Positions 6,201 through 13,285 of a stretch of DNA of 17,445 nucleotides are shown piece after piece; the first letter of the stretch is position 1; each line of letters begins with the position of its first letter. The DNA comes from Methanothrix sp. Its GTDB lineage: Archaea > Halobacteriota > Methanosarcinia > Methanotrichales > Methanotrichaceae. The notes under the pieces are model-generated. The model worked only from the letters and a program-made list of their open reading frames with translations, was not told the origin of the DNA and ran no database searches. The position numbers were made by a program, and so were the translations under genes. The DNA lies in contig WOYM01000119.1 in the NCBI GenBank assembly GCA_011620785.1, positions 1-17,445 on the forward strand. The letters run 5' to 3'.

Positions 6201-9200
6201 GCGTTTTGGCGCCCTGGTCTGCTGAGCATTAGCTGGCCGCTGCTGGCATCCTGGATCCTCGCGCCTGCTGTTGCCTGGTGGATAAGCCTGCCCCTCGATA
6301 CGCCCAGGGCAGAATTGACCCCAGATCAGACCCTCTTTTTGCGCAAGCTTTCCAGAAGGACGTGGAGGTTCTTTGAGACATTCGTTAAGCCCAAAAGCCA
6401 CTGGCTTCCGCCGGACAACTATCAAGAGAATCCGCGTTCGGTGGTGGCGGACGGCACCTCGCCTACGAATATGGGATTGTCACTGCTCGCGAACCTGACA
6501 GCATACGATTTTGGCTATATCTCTGCGGGAAGGCTGATAAGGCGGAATGCTAGTGCCCTGGATACAATGAAAAACCTGGAACGGTTTCAGGGTCATTTTT
6601 ATAATTGGTATGATATTAAAAAATTAGAGCCGATGATGCCCAGATATATCTCAACTGTTGATAGCGGTAACCTGGCGGGTCATCTTTTGACCTTAGAGCA
6701 GGGCCAGCTCGAGCTAATAGAACAGAAGATTCTGTCAGATCGTGTATTTTGCGGTCTGGAGGATACTCTGGAGATAATGAAGGATGCAGCCACCGGGGGC
6801 GGCGAGTCAGCAGAGGACCAGAAAGGAATTGCACCATTCCAGGTGCTCGAACAGATTGATCGATTCAAAGCTGAGATTCAGTCGCCCCCAGAGAACCTCT
6901 CGGCGGCCTGGCAGTTGCTGGACCGGCAAGCAAAAGCAACGGCATCGATGATAAGCCTTGTTGAGCGGGAAGATGATGGCGATCTGCTATGGTGGGCTAG
7001 AGCTTACAAGCGGCAGCTCCGGGATCATAAGAGTGATCTGATCTATCTTGCCCCCTGGCTCATGCTGCCCATCTGGATACTGGAGCATCCAATTCCCGAG
7101 GAAATTCCGGAGCATGAATCGAATGAGCTGGCTGGAAAGAGAAGCGAGCTGGAAGCTGAGCTGCTCGAACATAACTATATTCCATCTTTAGGAGAGGTCC
7201 CAGAAGTTGCAGAAAAGCTGGCAGGCGTTATAGATCAGATCAGCAGCTGCTTTGCAGGCGAAGAATACCAGGAGGAACGAGATTGGCTAGAGGAACTGAG
7301 ATCAAAGACAACTGATGCCAGGAGGCGTGCAGAGGAGAGAATTAGATCTATTGAGAGGCTTGCTCAGATCTGCGGCGAACTGGCAGAAATAAAATATGAT
7401 TTTCTCTTCAATAAGTCGCGTCGGCTTCTTTCTATCGGCTACAATATCGAGAACTTAGAACTTGATGAGAGCTGCTATGACCTCTTAGCATCCGAGGCCA
7501 GGCTATGCAGCTATGTGGCCATTGCCCAGGGGCAGCTCCGACAGGAACACTGGTTTGCTCTGGGTCGCATGCTCACCATAGCAGGCGGAGAGTTCGCTCT
7601 GCTGTCCTGGGGTGGGACAATGTTTGAGTATCTCATGCCGCTATTGATTATGCCGACTTATGAAAACACCCTTCTTGATCAGACCTGCATATCGATAGTT
7701 ATGCGGCAGATCGAATATGGACAACAACGAAAAGTTCCCTGGGGCATCTCAGAATCTGGCTACAATGTCGTTGATGTCAATCAGATCTATCAATACAGGG
7801 CTTTCGGAGTCCCGGGACTTGGACTGAAGCGCGGGCTGGCCGACGACCTGGTAGTAGCGCCTTATGCCTCCGCCATGGCTCTGATGGTCATTCCTCAAGA
7901 GAGCTGTGTCAATCTGAAGCGTTTGGCAGAAGAGGGCTGTCTGGGAGATTATGGCTTCTACGAAGCTATCGATTATACCCCATCCCGTCTGACCCAGAAT
8001 CAGAGAAGCGCAGTAGTCCAGTCCTTCATGTCCCATCATCAGGGGATGAGCTTTCTCTCGTTGGCTTATGTCCTGTTGGACCAACCAATGCAAAGACGAT
8101 TCATGGCAAATCCCATCTTCCAGGCTGCAGATCTGCTTCTTCAGGAAAAGATTCCTCTGGCTAAGGCTTTTTATCCTCATGCAGCGGAGGCATCTTCATC
8201 AATCTGGAGGGCGGGCATGCTGGAGCGCAAAGGTACTGTGCGAGTCTTCAGTGATCCGAGCAGTGCTTTGCCCAATGTGCATCTCCTTTCCAACGGTAAC
8301 TATAACGTGATGATCACCGGTTCAGGTTCAGGCATTAGCCGGTGGAAGGATATTGCAGTCACTCGCTGGCATGGCGATGCTACCCTGGATAATGAGGGAC
8401 AGTTCTTCTATATCCGTGACCTCGTGAACAATAAGTTCTGGTCGGCAGGATATCAGCCTGTATGCAGAGATTCAAGGGCTTATCAGGTCATATTCGAGGG
8501 ATCGAAGGCAGAGATTCGGTCCATGATTTGGGGGATTGATGCCCGTACCGAAATTGTAGTCTCGCCTGAGGATGAGGTTGAGTTGAGGACCATAAGTCTC
8601 ACCAACCGTTCATCTGTAAAGCGGAAGATTGAGCTTACAAGCTATGCAGAGGTCGTTCTTACGGCTCTGGCCGCTGACGCAACTCATCCTGCTTTCAGCA
8701 ACCTATTTGTAGAGACGAAGATCCTCTCTAAAAATTCTGCTATCCTCTGCACTCGACGACCGAGGTCTAAGGATGAGAAGACGCCCTGGATGCTGCATAT
8801 GATGGCGTCGAAGAATGTTACAGATGATCCGATCTCTTTTGAGACGGATAGGTCCAGGTTCATAGGTAGAGGAAGAGACGTTGCCGATCCTGTGGCAATG
8901 ACGGGACTGGCGAGTCTATCAAATAGCGAGGGCCCTGTCCTGGATCCGATAGTCTCCATAAGATGCACAGTCACGATAGATCCCGGCGAGACAAAACGGG
9001 TGAACTTCATCACAGGAATTGCAGAGACGGAAGACGAAGCCATTAAACTTATCTATAAATATAATGATATTAGAATGGCCGAGCGCGTACACAACCTGGC
9101 CAGGACCCACAATCAAATGATCATGCAGCAGCTCAACATAACAGATGGCGATATTCACCTTTTTATGCGCCTTGCCAGCGCAATAATCTATCCCAACTCG

Positions 9201-12092
9201 AACTGGCGGGCAAGCTCGGGCGTTCTCATGAAAAACCAGCTTGGCCAATCAGGCCTGTGGGCTTTTGGCATATCAGGCGATTTCCCAATTGTCCTCCTTC
9301 GGATCACAGATCGATCCAATATCAATCTGGCCCATCAGCTCCTGAGGGCTCATGCCTACTGGCATATGATGGGAATTGCCGTGGATCTGGTGATCTGGAA
9401 TGAGGATAGCTCGGGATATCGGCAGGAGCTTTATGATGAAATTATGGGTCTGATCTCCGTCAGCACACGTATATTTGACCCGAAGAGATTTGGTGGAGTT
9501 TATGTAATACAAGATGACCAGATATCTGAAGAGGCAGGAGTCCTGATGCAGGCCGTGGCTAGTGCCATTTTCACCGATTATTGGGGAACATTCGAAGAGC
9601 AGCTCGAACACGAGAGGAGACCACGCGCGCCGATGCCTCTCTTGAAGCCAGAAAAGACATTGAAGGTCGAGACCTACGGGCCGATTGAATCTTCAGGCAA
9701 AGACCTCATCTTCTTTAATGGTCTTGGTGGTTTCACAAAGGATGGACGCGAATATATAATCCGCTTAGCTCCTGGTGAGGTCACACCTGCCCCCTGGTCG
9801 AATGTGATAGCAAATAACAATTTTGGGACGGTAATATCCGAAAGTGGTAGCGCTTATACCTGGTTTGAAAACTCTCAGCAGTTCCGTCTGACTCCCTGGT
9901 ACAACGATCCTGTAAGCGATCGCAGCGGCGAAGCCCTATACATCCGAGATGATAAGAGTGGAGAGTTCTGGTCCCCTGCCCCACTTCCCGCCCGTGGCAA
10001 GACGCCTTATACCTGCAGACACGGCTTTGGCTATAGCGTCTTCGAGCATAAAGAGTTCGGAATTGCATCCGAGCTGTGGGTATATGTAGCAATGGACGCA
10101 CCGGTGAAGTTTTGTAGGCTTGTTGTTCGCAATGAATCCGGCATCTTCCGCCAGCTTTCCCTGACCAGCTACATTGAGCCGGTGTTGGGAGACCTGCGTT
10201 CCAAGACAGGAATGCATGTGGTCACAGAGATTGATCCAAGGACCGGGGCCCTATTTTCTAGAAACCTGTTCAATACGGATTTTCCGGGAAGAATCGTCTT
10301 CTCGGATGTGAATACGAAAATCAACAGCTTCACTGGCGATCGGACTGAGTTCTTGGGAAAGAACGGCAGCATGAAGAAACCAGCTGCTTTAGCCAGAGAG
10401 ACGCTATCTAACCGGATTGGTGCTGCCATGGACCCCTGTGCGGCCATTCAGGTCAGAATCGATCTGCAGGATAAGGAAGAAGGCGAGATCGTATTTACCT
10501 GCGGAGCTGGGCAGAATGTAGAAGATGCACGCAGTCTGGTCAAACGTTTTCGAGGATCGGATTCCGCTCGAACCGCTCTGGAGCAGGTTTGGAGCTACTG
10601 GAATCATACCCTTGGCGTGGTGCATGTGGAGACGGAAGATAAAGCTCTTAATGTGCTCACCAACGGCTGGCTCCTCTACCAGACACTTGCCTGCCGTATG
10701 TGGGCACGAACCGGATACTACCAGTCGAGCGGAGCCTATGGCTTCCGGGACCAGCTTCAGGATTCAATGGCTCTCGTCTATGCAGAGCCGGGAATTTTCC
10801 GTGAGCATCTACTGCGCTGTGCTTCACATCAGTTCGTGGAAGGAGATGTTTTGCACTGGTGGCACCCTCCACTTGAACGGGGAGTGCGCACACACAGTTC
10901 TGATGATCGCCTCTGGCTGCCGCTGGCAGTTCATCGCTACGTAACGGTAACAGGGGATGTTGGTGTGCTTAATGAAAGCATCAACTTCATAACGGGCGGG
11001 CTCCTGGCGCCTGAGGAAGACTCTTGCTATCACCTGCCTTCCAGGTCTGCTGAATCGGGCACCCTTTATGAGCACTGTGTAAGATCCATCAAGAGCAGCC
11101 TGCATTTCGGCCAGCACGGCCTGCCTCTAATGGGAACGGGCGACTGGAACGATGGCATGAATCGGGTGGGCTACCAGGGATTGGGCGAAAGTGTCTGGAA
11201 TGCTTTCTTCCTATACGATGTGCTCGCAAAGTTCAAGGATATTGCCCATCTCTTTGGCGATTCCGCCTTTGCTGAGCTTTGTGCAAGCGAGGCTGCAACT
11301 CTGCGGGAGAATATCAGGCAGAGCGGCTGGGATGGCCATTGGTACCTCCGGGCTTACTTCGACAATGGAGATCCACTTGGATCCATTGCCAATGAGGAGT
11401 GCCAGATAGATTCAATCCCACAGAGCTGGTCGGTTCTATCCGGGGCGGGAGATCCAGAAAGATCAAGGGAAGCAATGGAGGAAGTGGATAACAGGCTCGT
11501 CAACAGGGATAATTCTCTGGTACAGCTTTTGCAGCCGCCATTCGATAGGTCCAGCTCTGATCCGGGATACATCAAAGGATATCTTCCAGGTGTGAGAGAG
11601 AATGGTGGGCAGTATACTCATGCAGCTATATGGGTGATTATGGCTTTCGCCTCTTTGGGCGACAGTGCCCGGGCCTGGGAGCTGTTGGATCTGATCAATC
11701 CGGTGATGCATGGCTCGACCCCAGATCAGGTAGCAATTTACCGGGTTGAGCCTTATATCGTGGCAGCAGATATCTGTGCTCTCCCTCCGAATGCAGGGAG
11801 GGGAGGATGGACATGGTACACAGGCGCTTCTGGCTGGATGTACCGCCTCATATTGGAATCACTGCTCGGTATAACCTTGGAAGTGGACAGGCTGCGATTT
11901 CAGCCCTGCATTCCAGACGACTGGAAATCCTTCAAAGTACATTATCATTATCGTGAGACATTCTATCATATCACTGTTATGCGGATTGGATCCGCGGAAG
12001 AAGTGACTGTGGATGGGATTATACAGACCGATGGGACTGTACACCTCGTCGACGATAAAAAAGAGCATTTAGTGGAGGTAAGGATAAGCTAG
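3228..12092 (+). CDS. ndvB: Cyclic beta-1,2-glucan synthase type protein (GT84 + GH94), NdvB/ChvB family
   Basis: One intact ORF of 2954 residues, within the family's length of about 2850. In bacteria the enzyme builds and cyclises beta-1,2-glucan from UDP-glucose at the inner membrane. In order: NdvB N-terminal region from about residue 58 (LENxxLL, ITPASEEFLDNF, LPKGYSKELP); two membrane segments (445-505); GT84 domain with DED (660-662), HDLLEG (773-778) and RRHRWIRGDWQ (805-815); further membrane segments (852-890, 920-940, 976-1022); glucoamylase-like domain with STVDSGNLAGHLL, WGISESGY (1505-1512) and SHHQGMS (1602-1608); two GH94-type beta-sandwich regions (about 1690 and 2160); and a GH94 barrel with GAYGFRDQLQD (2502-2512) and GTGDWNDGMN (2636-2645), where the general acid lies. 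Every motif needed is present. The start is uncertain: GTG 3228 has no Shine-Dalgarno, while TTG 3294 has AGGTG 7 bases upstream, and homology begins later still. No NdvA-type exporter is in the window. Confidence 0.92.
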   Translation: MLSRLHCNRQNRASSSQTRCQELIQSKNRIYRTLNRLKARFDSTAFPFQHSYEQPQRSELSSTRQLEGHAAELAERHEVDPMPGKDLLLPRLAENEAILLKANELLTGAVAANLRITPASEEFLDNFYMMEEQILMARQHLPKGYSKELPHMLNGSLAGYPRIYDIAKELIVHTDGRVDAESLKRFVDAYQTKSVLNLGELWAVAIMLRLALIENLRHISLRITQDRIDRNLANRWADQIIKTADIEPKGLIIAVADLAQSDPPLSSAFVTEFARKLEGQGQAMTLPLFWIEERLSEVGKSIGHLVQEDIQQAPADKVSIANCIASFRFLDSMDWRRFVEEMSVVEKALCTDPAGTYIKMDFATRDRYRHTVERIAKRSLLTEEDVAHRAVNLAQESAKSRGIDDRSAHVGFYLIDKGLPYLEKEADLSLSLIESVNSTLRRFPLLFYIGAILIVTALTMIIVLTYAHTLGSIGWVQILAFILLVICISSPAVGLVNWLATMVVHPHALPRMDFSSAIPDEMRTLVVVPSVLSSPEKVDDLLEGLEVRYLANRDHNLHFGLLTDLVDAKQEVMPEDEHLLQRARQGIEALNERYHESIFFLFPRLRMLDSKEGIWRGYERKRGIIEELNSLLRGGSENSFSVITGDVSILPGVKYVITVDEDTMMPYESARILVETMAHPLNRPRFDKDKRYVVEGYSILHPRLSSGMNEAGRSRFVKLFGGEPGIDPYTREVSDVYQDIFGEGSFTGKGIYDVDAFSQSLGGRFPENLILSHDLLEGSYARAALVSDVQFYEDYPYHYASDVSRRHRWIRGDWQIASWLLTRVPGPGGMVMDNPISGLSRWKIFDNLRRSLVAPAQISLLLLAWVGLQHPIFWTSMVVGAVLALPVLASIRTILSKSEGLFLYMHLHYAGRAIARYLAQATLSLIFLPFEAYFSFDAVVRTEGRLLFTHKRLLEWNTSGSAKNRGQSNLSGFYRSMWIAPAVAISLISDLAFWRPGLLSISWPLLASWILAPAVAWWISLPLDTPRAELTPDQTLFLRKLSRRTWRFFETFVKPKSHWLPPDNYQENPRSVVADGTSPTNMGLSLLANLTAYDFGYISAGRLIRRNASALDTMKNLERFQGHFYNWYDIKKLEPMMPRYISTVDSGNLAGHLLTLEQGQLELIEQKILSDRVFCGLEDTLEIMKDAATGGGESAEDQKGIAPFQVLEQIDRFKAEIQSPPENLSAAWQLLDRQAKATASMISLVEREDDGDLLWWARAYKRQLRDHKSDLIYLAPWLMLPIWILEHPIPEEIPEHESNELAGKRSELEAELLEHNYIPSLGEVPEVAEKLAGVIDQISSCFAGEEYQEERDWLEELRSKTTDARRRAEERIRSIERLAQICGELAEIKYDFLFNKSRRLLSIGYNIENLELDESCYDLLASEARLCSYVAIAQGQLRQEHWFALGRMLTIAGGEFALLSWGGTMFEYLMPLLIMPTYENTLLDQTCISIVMRQIEYGQQRKVPWGISESGYNVVDVNQIYQYRAFGVPGLGLKRGLADDLVVAPYASAMALMVIPQESCVNLKRLAEEGCLGDYGFYEAIDYTPSRLTQNQRSAVVQSFMSHHQGMSFLSLAYVLLDQPMQRRFMANPIFQAADLLLQEKIPLAKAFYPHAAEASSSIWRAGMLERKGTVRVFSDPSSALPNVHLLSNGNYNVMITGSGSGISRWKDIAVTRWHGDATLDNEGQFFYIRDLVNNKFWSAGYQPVCRDSRAYQVIFEGSKAEIRSMIWGIDARTEIVVSPEDEVELRTISLTNRSSVKRKIELTSYAEVVLTALAADATHPAFSNLFVETKILSKNSAILCTRRPRSKDEKTPWMLHMMASKNVTDDPISFETDRSRFIGRGRDVADPVAMTGLASLSNSEGPVLDPIVSIRCTVTIDPGETKRVNFITGIAETEDEAIKLIYKYNDIRMAERVHNLARTHNQMIMQQLNITDGDIHLFMRLASAIIYPNSNWRASSGVLMKNQLGQSGLWAFGISGDFPIVLLRITDRSNINLAHQLLRAHAYWHMMGIAVDLVIWNEDSSGYRQELYDEIMGLISVSTRIFDPKRFGGVYVIQDDQISEEAGVLMQAVASAIFTDYWGTFEEQLEHERRPRAPMPLLKPEKTLKVETYGPIESSGKDLIFFNGLGGFTKDGREYIIRLAPGEVTPAPWSNVIANNNFGTVISESGSAYTWFENSQQFRLTPWYNDPVSDRSGEALYIRDDKSGEFWSPAPLPARGKTPYTCRHGFGYSVFEHKEFGIASELWVYVAMDAPVKFCRLVVRNESGIFRQLSLTSYIEPVLGDLRSKTGMHVVTEIDPRTGALFSRNLFNTDFPGRIVFSDVNTKINSFTGDRTEFLGKNGSMKKPAALARETLSNRIGAAMDPCAAIQVRIDLQDKEEGEIVFTCGAGQNVEDARSLVKRFRGSDSARTALEQVWSYWNHTLGVVHVETEDKALNVLTNGWLLYQTLACRMWARTGYYQSSGAYGFRDQLQDSMALVYAEPGIFREHLLRCASHQFVEGDVLHWWHPPLERGVRTHSSDDRLWLPLAVHRYVTVTGDVGVLNESINFITGGLLAPEEDSCYHLPSRSAESGTLYEHCVRSIKSSLHFGQHGLPLMGTGDWNDGMNRVGYQGLGESVWNAFFLYDVLAKFKDIAHLFGDSAFAELCASEAATLRENIRQSGWDGHWYLRAYFDNGDPLGSIANEECQIDSIPQSWSVLSGAGDPERSREAMEEVDNRLVNRDNSLVQLLQPPFDRSSSDPGYIKGYLPGVRENGGQYTHAAIWVIMAFASLGDSARAWELLDLINPVMHGSTPDQVAIYRVEPYIVAADICALPPNAGRGGWTWYTGASGWMYRLILESLLGITLEVDRLRFQPCIPDDWKSFKVHYHYRETFYHITVMRIGSAEEVTVDGIIQTDGTVHLVDDKKEHLVEVRIS

Positions 12093-12100
12093 TAAGAGAT

Positions 12101-12124
12101 AGGATCTTCATCCTCCCTTCATCT
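12101..12124 (+). terminator. Possible terminator between convergent genes
   Basis: A 5-bp stem, AGGAT (12101-12105) with ATCCT (12110-12114), is followed by a pyrimidine-rich run. It lies in the 32-base gap between the convergent ends of the glucan synthase and COG2426 genes. The stem is short and the T-run poor, so this is weak. Confidence 0.25.
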
Positions 12125-12595
12125 TCAAAAGATCAGTATTTTTATCCCCATAACCGTAGCAGTCACAATACTGGCTGCGATCAATATTCCTGTTGCAACG
12201 GCCGCAAGGGCGGGCAGGAACCGGAAGCCCAGGAGGAAGGCAATAGCACAGCCAGTCCAGGCCCCAGTCATAGGAAGGGGTATGGCCACGAAGATGATCA
12301 GGGCGATCAATCCAAAGTTCTCATGCTTCTGAATATACTTGCTGCGGGTGCGAGCGAATAGCCAGGTGAAGAATCTATCTCCAATGGTATAACGCCGCAG
12401 GTAATCGGATACAGGACCCAGAAATAGAAGCAGAGGAACCACGGGAAGGAGGTTTCCCAGGACGGATATGATAAATGCCTGATACCATGAGTATCCGTAA
12501 TATCCAATGGCTAAAGGTATGGCTCCCCGAACCTCAGATACTGGAAGAGCGGCCACCATGAGAGTGACCAGCCATGAGGGAATTATGAGAACCAC
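12125..12595 (-). CDS. COG2426 small multidrug export-like membrane protein
   Basis: A 156-residue protein of the Sm_multidrug_ex / COG2426 family. It has the family motifs LPVSEVRGAIPLAIGYYGY (18-36), with the conserved SExRGAIPLAI, and FVAIPLPMTGAWTG (102-115), a re-entrant or broken-helix segment. Hydrophobic stretches at about 4-20, 38-60, 95-107, 112-128 and 131-153 indicate four to five membrane passes. Despite the family name, no substrate is established to my knowledge. The start is GTG (12593-12595), supported by AAGGA (12603-12607) 7 bases upstream. The GTG overlaps a 28-codon ORF, and the group probably shares a transcript with the gene ending at 12686. Confidence 0.85.
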   Translation of the reverse strand: MVLIIPSWLVTLMVAALPVSEVRGAIPLAIGYYGYSWYQAFIISVLGNLLPVVPLLLFLGPVSDYLRRYTIGDRFFTWLFARTRSKYIQKHENFGLIALIIFVAIPLPMTGAWTGCAIAFLLGFRFLPALAAVATGILIAASIVTATVMGIKILIF

Positions 12596-12669
12596 CCGTA
12601 TTTCCTTAAAAGATTGGCAATGCCAATAGCGTCGGCCTCACCGATATCTTTTCCCTGCTCAGGCTGCAT
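12583..12669 (-). CDS. Candidate small ORF, 28 residues, unknown
   Basis: An ATG at 12669 opens 28 codons ending in TAA at 12583-12585, 13 bases inside the COG2426 gene. GAGGA (12681-12685) lies 11 bases before the ATG and overlaps the end of the upstream gene. The product (ending ...AIGIANLLRKYGWFS) could form one amphipathic helix. It may be a real microprotein, a leader peptide that couples translation to the COG2426 gene, or chance. I recognise no family. Confidence 0.3.
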   Translation of the reverse strand: MQPEQGKDIGEADAIGIANLLRKYGWFS

Positions 12670-12685
12670 GCTGCTGATGGTCCTC

Positions 12686-13129
12686 TTACTCTCCTATAGT
12701 TCCTTTGATCTCCACCTTGAAGACGGTCTCCTGGGTGGGTGAGGAGACGGAGATGCTCAGGTCCACGGGTACCTTCCCCAGAGCAATGGAAAGGGGCGCA
12801 TCCGAGGTGGCGACATTCACCTTCACACCCTGAGATAGCCGGGTGAGAGCGCCGATAATGGATTCAAAGTCCACCGTCCGGGCGACCTCTTTGAGATCCG
12901 GGACCACAGTGATTGGAGCCAGCTTGATGGGCTCGACCGCAATGGGGTTTTGAGAGTCGCCTGATATCCGGGCGGATATGGGGCTAGAGCCATCTCCAGC
13001 CACCTGAATGCTCAACGCTCCATCCTTTCCCGAGCCCTTGACCTTGGCCACTATGGGGTACTTTTCCTGGTCCTCCGATCCCTGAACAATAGCCCTTGCA
13101 TCAGCATCTACTTTGAAGCTCACCATCAT
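12686..13129 (-). CDS. Hypothetical beta-rich protein, family not recognised
   Basis: The ORF gives 147 residues from the ATG at 13129. The frame is open to 13204, but I prefer 13129 because a TATA box (13158-13164) sits at the right distance for a leaderless message starting there. The sequence begins MMVSFKVDADARAIVQG. It then shows a loose internal repetition of the pattern PI-x-A-x-I/V-x-G (YPIVAKVKGSG, SPISARISGDS, NPIAVEPIKLAPI), a helix around VARTVDFESIIGALTRLSQG, and closing strands ending VFKVEIKGTIGE. There is no signal peptide, no membrane segment, and no Cys or His cluster. It looks like a cytoplasmic beta-sheet protein with one helix. It is first in the minus-strand group with the small ORF and COG2426, 16 bases before the small ORF. 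I do not assign a function. Confidence 0.6.
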   Translation of the reverse strand: MMVSFKVDADARAIVQGSEDQEKYPIVAKVKGSGKDGALSIQVAGDGSSPISARISGDSQNPIAVEPIKLAPITVVPDLKEVARTVDFESIIGALTRLSQGVKVNVATSDAPLSIALGKVPVDLSISVSSPTQETVFKVEIKGTIGE

Positions 13130-13157
13130 ATCACGGGAAGTGATTGGATTTTCTCGG

Positions 13158-13164
13158 ATATAAA
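13158..13164 (-). promoter_or_regulatory. TATA box of the hypothetical protein gene
   Basis: The minus-strand TTTATAT, preceded by GCCACC, is centred about 32 bases before the ATG at 13129. Transcription would start some 5 bases before that ATG. This supports a leaderless or near-leaderless message and argues against the longer start at 13204, which lies upstream of the box. Confidence 0.5.
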
Positions 13165-13221
13165 GGTGGCATAGGCCCAGGCGATGGCTCAGGGCAACAG
13201 CCATGGATAATAGTCAGAATA

Positions 13222-13240
13222 TGGCCAGAATAAATGGCCA
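13222..13240. repeat. Paired TGGCCA palindromes in the divergent promoter region
   Basis: TGGCCA occurs at 13222-13227 and again at 13235-13240, a 13-base centre spacing, flanking GAATAAA. Both lie between the divergently transcribed genes starting at 13129 and 13286. The arrangement could be an operator bound by a dimeric regulator, but six-base palindromes are common. Confidence 0.25.
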
Positions 13241-13245
13241 CGGAG

Positions 13246-13262
13246 GCGAAAGCCTGATATCT
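13246..13262 (+). promoter_or_regulatory. Weak BRE/TATA-like promoter of the marker 9 operon
   Basis: GCGAAAG followed by CTGATATCTTATG places an AT-rich box centred near 13259, about 27 bases before the ATG at 13286. This is the distance expected for leaderless transcription, and no Shine-Dalgarno precedes that ATG. The TATA match is poor. Confidence 0.3.
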
Positions 13263-13285
13263 TATGCGACAGTACCTTTCCACTT

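Noticed and set aside
7749..8180. 143-codon antisense ORF within the glucan synthase, and similar antisense ORFs across 3.3-12 kb
   Set aside because: The sense strand carries continuous conserved NdvB motifs here; the antisense frames are shadows of a strongly biased coding sequence.
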